A stretch of 64,000 nt of DNA from Pseudomonadota bacterium (GTDB lineage: Bacteria; Pseudomonadota; Alphaproteobacteria; Rhizobiales; Beijerinckiaceae). Below the pieces are notes generated by a model. The model searched no databases. It worked only from the letters and a program-made list of their open reading frames with translations, and was not told where the DNA came from. Positions 60,484-64,000 of this stretch are shown here, one piece after another. Numbering within the stretch: the first letter of the stretch is position 1; the number at the start of each line of letters is the position of its first letter. The position numbers were made by a program, and so were the translations under genes. The stretch spans positions 1 to 64,000 of the forward strand of contig JAEXGT010000091.1 in assembly GCA_023450615.1 (NCBI GenBank), given 5' to 3'.

Positions 60484-61249
60484 GCTCTGCCTCCTGGAGT
60501 TCGCGAAGACCGGCGAGGATGCCCCTGCCTGGGCTCTTCAGGATCTGTTCTTTTCGGGCTTGCTCTTCGGGCGTTTCACTCTGGCGCTTGGGCTTGCCGG
60601 GTCCGCGATCCTCGGGGCTCGTGCTGTTGGCAACGTCCCGCATCAGCTCATCCAGACGCTGCCGACGCTCGGCCATCTCCTCGTCCGTCAGGGGCTGATA
60701 GCCCTCGGCATCGAGAACAAGTTGCAGACCGATCTTCTGGCCCATGGCGGCCAGCGTCAGGGTCTTGGCACAGTCATGCAGAACGCGCTCTGGCGGCGGG
60801 AAGGACGCATCATGCTCGCGGCCAATCTCGCCCTTGAGCCAGCGGGCGTAGGCTTCGCGCACAGCCCATGCCGGGAACTCCCGCAGAACAATCCGATAGC
60901 CCTCGACACGAGCCCGCATCATGTCGTCGTCCTGGCGAGCGGTGGCGTAGCGGAGCATCAGAGCGCCAATGGTGGCGTCGATTTCCTTCACCGGGCCCGG
61001 CTGGTTCAGCAACTCGAGCTCGGCAACCCTACGCTCGATAAACGCCCGCTGCGTCTGGCTCGGCATCGATGAAGCCGGAAGCGTGACGACCTTTCGACCA
61101 TGTGCCCCGATCCGATACGCGTCGTTCTTCCTCAGATCCATGCACTTCTGGTTCAGGGTCATAGCCCATGATGGAAGCGAGTCGAGACGCGGTGCCTCGG
61201 GGCTGAGCGGCGGGATAGGTTCGACCGTTGCGAGTTGCTTGCTGGTCAT
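60464..61249 (-). CDS. Early replication-region protein, possibly helicase loader-like
   Basis: The 261-residue product has a helical central part (QTQRAFIERRVAELELLNQPG, VEGYRIVLREFPAWAVREAYARWLKGE, PERVLHDCAKTL). Its position after the O-like gene corresponds to lambda P. No ATPase motif is seen, so this is a positional guess. The first 221 bp overlap the 3' end of the O-like gene in another frame; the ATG at 61249 has no strong ribosome site and a later start at 61162 (MTLNQKCMD) is possible. Confidence 0.65.
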   Translation of the reverse strand: MTSKQLATVEPIPPLSPEAPRLDSLPSWAMTLNQKCMDLRKNDAYRIGAHGRKVVTLPASSMPSQTQRAFIERRVAELELLNQPGPVKEIDATIGALMLRYATARQDDDMMRARVEGYRIVLREFPAWAVREAYARWLKGEIGREHDASFPPPERVLHDCAKTLTLAAMGQKIGLQLVLDAEGYQPLTDEEMAERRQRLDELMRDVANSTSPEDRGPGKPKRQSETPEEQARKEQILKSPGRGILAGLRELQEAEHAAAAE

Positions 61250-61793
61250 TTCGGGGGCCTCGGGAGTTGAGCATCACGCTGCGGGCGTAGCTGAAGGGAT
61301 CGCGGGTTCCGGCATGCAGGGCGGCGTCGATGCCCTGCTTCACGACATCGGGCGGATGGTCTTTCAGCGCCTTGCCGATCCACTTGCCGACGCTGGCCTC
61401 GGATTTGCCCGACAGGTCGGCCAGGGCGGCTTTCGAATTCCAAATCTGATCGTTGATCGAAACTTCAGCCGGGTCGCTGACGGCAGGCAGCGCCGATGCG
61501 TCAGCATCGGAACTGTGGGGAGGTAAGGAGGGGGGTTGAGTTATTATCTCTTGGGGGGAACCATCGGAGGGGAGGTCGCTGCGACTGTCGCCACCATGTC
61601 GCGCGACTGTCGCGCGACTGTCGCTCCCCTTTTCATCCTTCTTCGCCCGCTCCTTCGCCTTCTGAGCAGCACGCTTCGCACGGCGCTCAGCGTCCTTCTT
61701 CTGCTCAGCCTCGATAGCCTCGACGGCAAGCTCAATGGCTTCAGGAGGAGCGCCGAGTTCGCGCATGCGACGCATGAGTTCAACAATGCTCAT
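61029..61793 (-). CDS. Replication initiation (gpO-like) protein
   Basis: The 254-residue product has an N-terminal helical segment (MSIVELMRRMRELGAPPEAIELAVEAIEAEQKKD), a Lys/Arg/Ala-rich linker, a central low-complexity region with iteron-like DNA repeats, and a C-terminal part that resembles a winged helix (INDQIWNSKAALADLSGKSEASVGKWIGKAL). It precedes the P-like gene and follows regulators. An O-like role is inferred from order, architecture and internal repeats. The longer frame to 61853 is rejected because 61793 sits in an ATGA overlap. Confidence 0.6.
   Translation of the reverse strand: MSIVELMRRMRELGAPPEAIELAVEAIEAEQKKDAERRAKRAAQKAKERAKKDEKGSDSRATVARHGGDSRSDLPSDGSPQEIITQPPSLPPHSSDADASALPAVSDPAEVSINDQIWNSKAALADLSGKSEASVGKWIGKALKDHPPDVVKQGIDAALHAGTRDPFSYARSVMLNSRGPRNDQQATRNGRTYPAAQPRGTASRLASIMGYDPEPEVHGSEEERRVSDRGTWSKGRHASGFIDAEPDAAGVYRA
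61581..61624. repeat. Iteron-like direct repeats inside the O-like gene
   Basis: GCGACTGTCGC occurs exactly at 61581-61591, 61603-61613 and 61614-61624; the slot 61592-61602 keeps only the TGTCGC half. The unit is 11 bp, in phase with the DNA helix, and each unit is itself a dyad (GCGAC-T-GTCGC). A less GC-rich stretch (TTGAGTTATTATCTC) lies at about 61533-61547. Iterons within the initiator gene next to an AT-richer stretch recall the lambda origin. Confidence 0.55.
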
Positions 61794-62053
61794 GCTGCAC
61801 CTCTCTTGCTGGCGATGAAGGCGCGGAAGTCTTCGATGTTGTCCCGGAGCCACTTCAGCGTCTCAACGGCAGCCTCAAGGGCTGGCTGGGACTTGAGAGT
61901 GTTCAAGCGATCAAGCTCAATCGTCTGGCGCTCGGCGTCTTTGAGCTTGGGGCTCATCAGCCGGCGTTCAGAGGCTTCCAGGAAGCCACGACGGGAGAGC
62001 ATGTCGCAGGAGACAGCACTGATCTGCTGATCGATGGAGGGACGCTCGCTCAT
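61790..62053 (-). CDS. Small early protein, unknown
   Basis: The 87-residue product (MSERPSIDQQISAVSCDMLSRRGFLEASERRLM) ends with a long helix (ALEAAVETLKWLRDNIEDFRAFIASK). ATGA overlaps couple it to the RuvC-like and O-like genes. The pattern resembles small phage proteins of unknown function near Holliday junction resolvases. Confidence 0.65.
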   Translation of the reverse strand: MSERPSIDQQISAVSCDMLSRRGFLEASERRLMSPKLKDAERQTIELDRLNTLKSQPALEAAVETLKWLRDNIEDFRAFIASKRGAA

Positions 62054-62535
62054 GCCGAAGCCCTCGGGCGAACGTCGCTGAACATCGTCTCAGCGGCATA
62101 GCGGGCGATCAGAGCGGCTTCGGCGCGGCCATGGTCCTTCTTGCGGGAGAAGCATGTCGCTGCCGGCCAGAGACGGGTAGCAAGCGCCCTCGCCTCTTCC
62201 TTGTCGGATGAGAGACGGAAGTGCTTCTTCCACTTGCCGGGGGTGACGAGGTGCATGGGGATGAACGCGGAGCCGATCACGCCACGAACGAGCCCATAAG
62301 CGACACCGAACTTGAACGTGGAGGACACGCCCTGCTTCGGCATGGCGCCGACGAGTTCGACCATCGCCAGAGTTGGGCGGGCCTCTTCCAGACGACGGGC
62401 CAAGGCTGCCGGGTTGATCACACCATCAACGGTCGGCACATCCTCAGCGATGATCATGTGAGGAGCAGAAGGCCAGTAGAGGGCGATTGCGCCGGAGGAG
62501 CCTGGGTCAACGCCGAGGATGCAGATATCGCTCAT
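62050..62535 (-). CDS. RuvC-like Holliday junction resolvase
   Basis: The 161-residue protein has the RuvC catalytic set: D10 in LGVDPGSSG, E60 in MVELVG, and D134-H135...E139 in KKDHGRAEAALIARY. The fold is RNase H-like. It resolves branched DNA during recombination and before packaging. It lies 2 bp behind the GapR-like gene. Confidence 0.9.
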   Translation of the reverse strand: MSDICILGVDPGSSGAIALYWPSAPHMIIAEDVPTVDGVINPAALARRLEEARPTLAMVELVGAMPKQGVSSTFKFGVAYGLVRGVIGSAFIPMHLVTPGKWKKHFRLSSDKEEARALATRLWPAATCFSRKKDHGRAEAALIARYAAETMFSDVRPRASA

Positions 62536-62537
62536 GG

Positions 62538-62837
62538 TTACACCATGCCCAACGACTGCATGTACATCTCAAGAAGAGCTTCCTCTTCCTGGCGCTCGGC
62601 ATAGTCGCGCTTACGCAGCGCCACGATCTTGCGGAGGATCTTCGTATCAAAGCCGTTGCCCTTGGCCTCCTGATAGACGCCCTTAATGTCTTCGCTCAGG
62701 CCCGCCTTTTCCTCTTCCAGGCGCTCGATACGCTCGATGATGGCCTTAAGCTGGCTGGCTGCTACATCTTGATCCTGCTGGAACAGATTGACACCGCCTT
62801 CAGCGGCCTTATCGAAGTCTTGGCTGTCGAAGGTCAT
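62538..62837 (-). CDS. GapR-like (DUF2312) nucleoid-associated protein
   Basis: The 99-residue product contains LKAIIERIERLEEEK...KGVYQEAKGNGFDTKILRKIVALRKRD, which is almost the GapR consensus over its whole length. Host GapR binds overtwisted, AT-rich DNA and supports replication and transcription elongation in alphaproteobacteria. A 12-residue N-terminal extension is specific to this copy. It starts in an ATGA overlap with the DnaA-like gene; the extension to 62921 is rejected. Confidence 0.9.
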   Translation of the reverse strand: MTFDSQDFDKAAEGGVNLFQQDQDVAASQLKAIIERIERLEEEKAGLSEDIKGVYQEAKGNGFDTKILRKIVALRKRDYAERQEEEALLEMYMQSLGMV

Positions 62838-63085
62838 GCGTGATCTCCCGTCTTGCGCAGGGCGTGGATTACGGTCGTGTGGTCGCGTTCGAAGAACATG
62901 GCGAGGCGGCGGAGCGTCCAATCCGGACGAGCCCGCCGAACCTGCGAGATGGCCTCGACGCGGGCCTCAACGAGGTGCTGGAACTTGCGTTTTCCGAAGA
63001 TGTCATCGACCGTGACGCCGTGCTTGTCGGCAACCAACTCAACGATGTCTCGGGCCTTGATGGCGAAGCGTTCGCTGGCGCTCAT
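62834..63085 (-). CDS. DnaA domain IV-like DNA-binding protein
   Basis: The 83-residue product is only the C-terminal, DnaA-box-binding domain: it ends LRRLAMFFERDHTTVIHALRKTG, matching the DnaA signature (GRDHTTVLHACRK) with D68-H69-T70-T71. The AAA+ domain is absent. It could bind DnaA boxes on phage or host DNA, either as a phage replication factor or as a decoy that blocks host initiation. Confidence 0.9.
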   Translation of the reverse strand: MSASERFAIKARDIVELVADKHGVTVDDIFGKRKFQHLVEARVEAISQVRRARPDWTLRRLAMFFERDHTTVIHALRKTGDHA

Positions 63086-63585
63086 GCAACGCTCCCACGA
63101 ATGGGGGTGACGTTGCTTGCCAGAACCTCAAGCACCTGATCGGCGCCGGCCAGACGCTCCTCAGCCTCGCGGATCTCGCGTTGAGCTCTAGCGATGTTCT
63201 GAGGCGTGCGAGCCGAGGGATCGACCAGCATTGCAAGAGCGGAGACGGCCTCGCCCGTTTCCTTCGCCACGCTGCCAACGTGCTGAGCAAAGTCCGGCTG
63301 ACGCTTGGCCTGTTCCTTCGGCACGAGCACGAACCCGAGCATGTCAGCCAAGATCGCAGTCACCACCGGCTTGCCGAGCCGTGCCTCGAGATCCGCGATC
63401 ACGTCGATGGGGGCGAACATGCCCTCTTCGTGGCGATTGCCGTAACGCGAGAGGCGGGCCTTGTCAGAACGGCCAGCAGTCACTTCGACGGCTTCAGCCA
63501 GATTAGCGAAGCTCTCGACCAGAGCCTTCGTGGCGTCCTTGAGAGCGTCATAGTCACGACGGGGCAATTCGCGAGCGGAGTTCAT
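63082..63585 (-). CDS. Early regulatory-like protein, unknown
   Basis: The 167-residue product starts MNSARELPRRDYDALKDATKALVESFANLAEAVEV and has a helical C-terminal domain (TPQNIARAQREIREAEERLAG). It stands at the head of the early operon. CII/YmfL-like regulators look similar at low level, but the family cannot be named with certainty. The ATG at 63585 has no ribosome site and overlaps the stop of an upstream minus-strand frame. Confidence 0.65.
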   Translation of the reverse strand: MNSARELPRRDYDALKDATKALVESFANLAEAVEVTAGRSDKARLSRYGNRHEEGMFAPIDVIADLEARLGKPVVTAILADMLGFVLVPKEQAKRQPDFAQHVGSVAKETGEAVSALAMLVDPSARTPQNIARAQREIREAEERLAGADQVLEVLASNVTPIRGSVA

Positions 63586-63866
63586 GCAACGTCCATGGGA
63601 ATGTTTGCAATGACGAGGGCCGCGTTCCCGCCGATAAAGGTAGGCAGGGAAGCGGGAGCGGAACGATGGGGAACGGCAAGGCGAAGGGAGCGAGCGACAG
63701 GGAGGTTCGTGCTCACATTCGCCGGGTGCTGAAGAAGCTGCTGCCGAAGGGTGGAGAGAAGACAAAAGGCGCGGGCGACCAGACAATTGGTTGGAAGGAG
63801 ATCGCCCGCGCAGGTGGCATCGGCTCGGGGCGTTGTGCCGATGCGGGAGGACAGGGAATTCATCAC
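63582..63866 (-). CDS. Possible first gene of the early operon (94 residues)
   Basis: The minus-strand frame from 63866 ends in an ATGA overlap with the downstream gene, which lacks its own ribosome site; that favours a coupled upstream gene. Its composition (Ser/Pro/Leu/Arg-rich) is that of a possible antisense shadow. It conflicts with the plus-strand frame at 63666-63899; only one is likely real. Confidence 0.35.
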   Translation of the reverse strand: MMNSLSSRIGTTPRADATCAGDLLPTNCLVARAFCLLSTLRQQLLQHPANVSTNLPVARSLRLAVPHRSAPASLPTFIGGNAALVIANIPMDVA

Positions 63867-63899
63867 GCGGCCCTCTTTCGGACACGAGGGGCCGGGTAG
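63666..63899 (+). CDS. Possible divergent small basic protein (77 residues)
   Basis: A plus-strand frame starts at 63666 behind GGGAGCGGAACG and encodes a basic N terminus (DREVRAHIRRVLKKLLPKGG). If real it is divergent from the early operon, with the promoter region in 63586-63665. It is the alternative to the minus-strand frame across the same DNA. Confidence 0.35.
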   Translation: MGNGKAKGASDREVRAHIRRVLKKLLPKGGEKTKGAGDQTIGWKEIARAGGIGSGRCADAGGQGIHHAALFRTRGAG

Positions 63900-63916
63900 A
63901 TGTCAGGTCGTAGTTC

Positions 63917-64000
63917 ATGGCGAGGAACACCCGTCGCCCGCTCAACAGCCAGTACGCGCAAAGGCGGGACCTGATCCCACTGAGCGATAGCTTGCGAGGA
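63917..64000 (+). CDS. Open frame running off the right edge
   Basis: An ATG at 63917 opens a 28-codon frame with no stop before the window end (MARNTRRPLNSQYAQRRD...). There is no strong ribosome site. It may be the start of a plus-strand gene of the immunity or integration region, or chance. Confidence 0.2.
   Translation, partial: MARNTRRPLNSQYAQRRDLIPLSDSLRG

Larger units (their letters stand above)
31232..64000. mobile_element. Siphovirus-like prophage, left part (right end outside the window)
   Basis: From the partial tRNA-Met to the window end nearly every gene is phage-like and in canonical order on the minus strand: replication and regulation, HNH, terminase, HK97-type head genes, connectors, tail tube, G/GT chaperone, tape measure, tail tip, fibres, endolysin and holin. 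The left boundary is the displaced 3' half of a tRNA-Met gene. No integrase or CI-type repressor is seen; they and an intact tRNA-Met at attR are expected to the right of 64000. All structural genes appear intact, so it may be functional. Confidence 0.9.

Noticed and set aside
63751..63990. 79-codon plus-strand frame at the right end
   Set aside because: No ribosome site, low-complexity Arg/Pro/Gly composition and overlap with better candidates.

Overview
The window comes from a GC-rich alphaproteobacterium, most likely of the Hyphomicrobiales (Rhizobiales; a Microvirga/Methylobacterium/Bosea-like genome would fit, but the genus cannot be fixed from this sequence). The basis is the high GC content, a DUF1127 gene, an extensin-like gene remnant, an SBP/kinase/cyclase signalling cassette, and phage genes of alphaproteobacterial flavour (GapR, GcrA-like). 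About the first 31 kb is chromosomal. From a partial tRNA-Met at 31232 to the window end lies one side of a large siphovirus-like prophage.

Chromosomal part. 1-3364: end of an unknown gene, a truncated extensin-like remnant, a SAM methyltransferase, a DUF1127 gene, a Crp/Fnr regulator flanked by two perfect TGTGA-N6-TCACA sites, and a homocysteine S-methyltransferase-like gene. 3597-9380: a tightly coupled signalling operon of a periplasmic binding protein, a PAS-rich histidine kinase, a receiver, and a receiver fused to a class III nucleotidyl cyclase. 9377-20042: a hexuronate catabolic regulon of two divergent arms: uxuB, a four-gene ABC importer and uxaC on the minus strand; a GntR/FCD regulator, uxaA and uxuA on the plus strand. 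20305-23435: acyl-CoA synthetase, a crotonase lacking both catalytic glutamates, and an AhpD-like peroxidase-related protein. 23436-24192: an unusually AT-rich leader. 24193-30885: an exopolysaccharide-type locus of a membrane-fusion-like protein, a processive GT2 synthase and a very large Calx-beta/RTX secreted protein.

Prophage part. The left end (attL) carries only the 3' half of a tRNA-Met gene. Next come a string of very small plus-strand genes. The rest, apart from one O-acyltransferase-like moron, reads on the minus strand from right to left. The early operon (about 63.6 to 57.4 kb) holds replication and regulation genes: a DnaA domain IV protein, a GapR homologue, a RuvC-like resolvase, an O-like replication protein containing iteron-like repeats, HTH and GcrA-like proteins, a PP-loop (PAPS reductase-like) protein, a NusG-like protein and a GIY-YIG nuclease. 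A terminator separates it from the late operon: HNH, TerS/TerL, HK97-type portal, protease and capsid, connectors, tail tube, a G/GT tail chaperone pair with an A-AAA-AAC frameshift site, a tape measure with a transglycosylase domain, the tail tip, fibre-like proteins, then BRO, endolysin and holin. No integrase or repressor is recognised, so the prophage must continue beyond 64000.

The most interesting observations are: the NusG-like gene at the end of the early operon together with a family of near-identical terminators through the late region, suggesting processive antitermination; a phage early operon carrying homologues of three host cell-cycle regulators (GapR, GcrA, DnaA); possible replication iterons inside the O-like gene; a clear programmed -1 frameshift; and the coupling of a cyclase operon with adjacent perfect CRP boxes.
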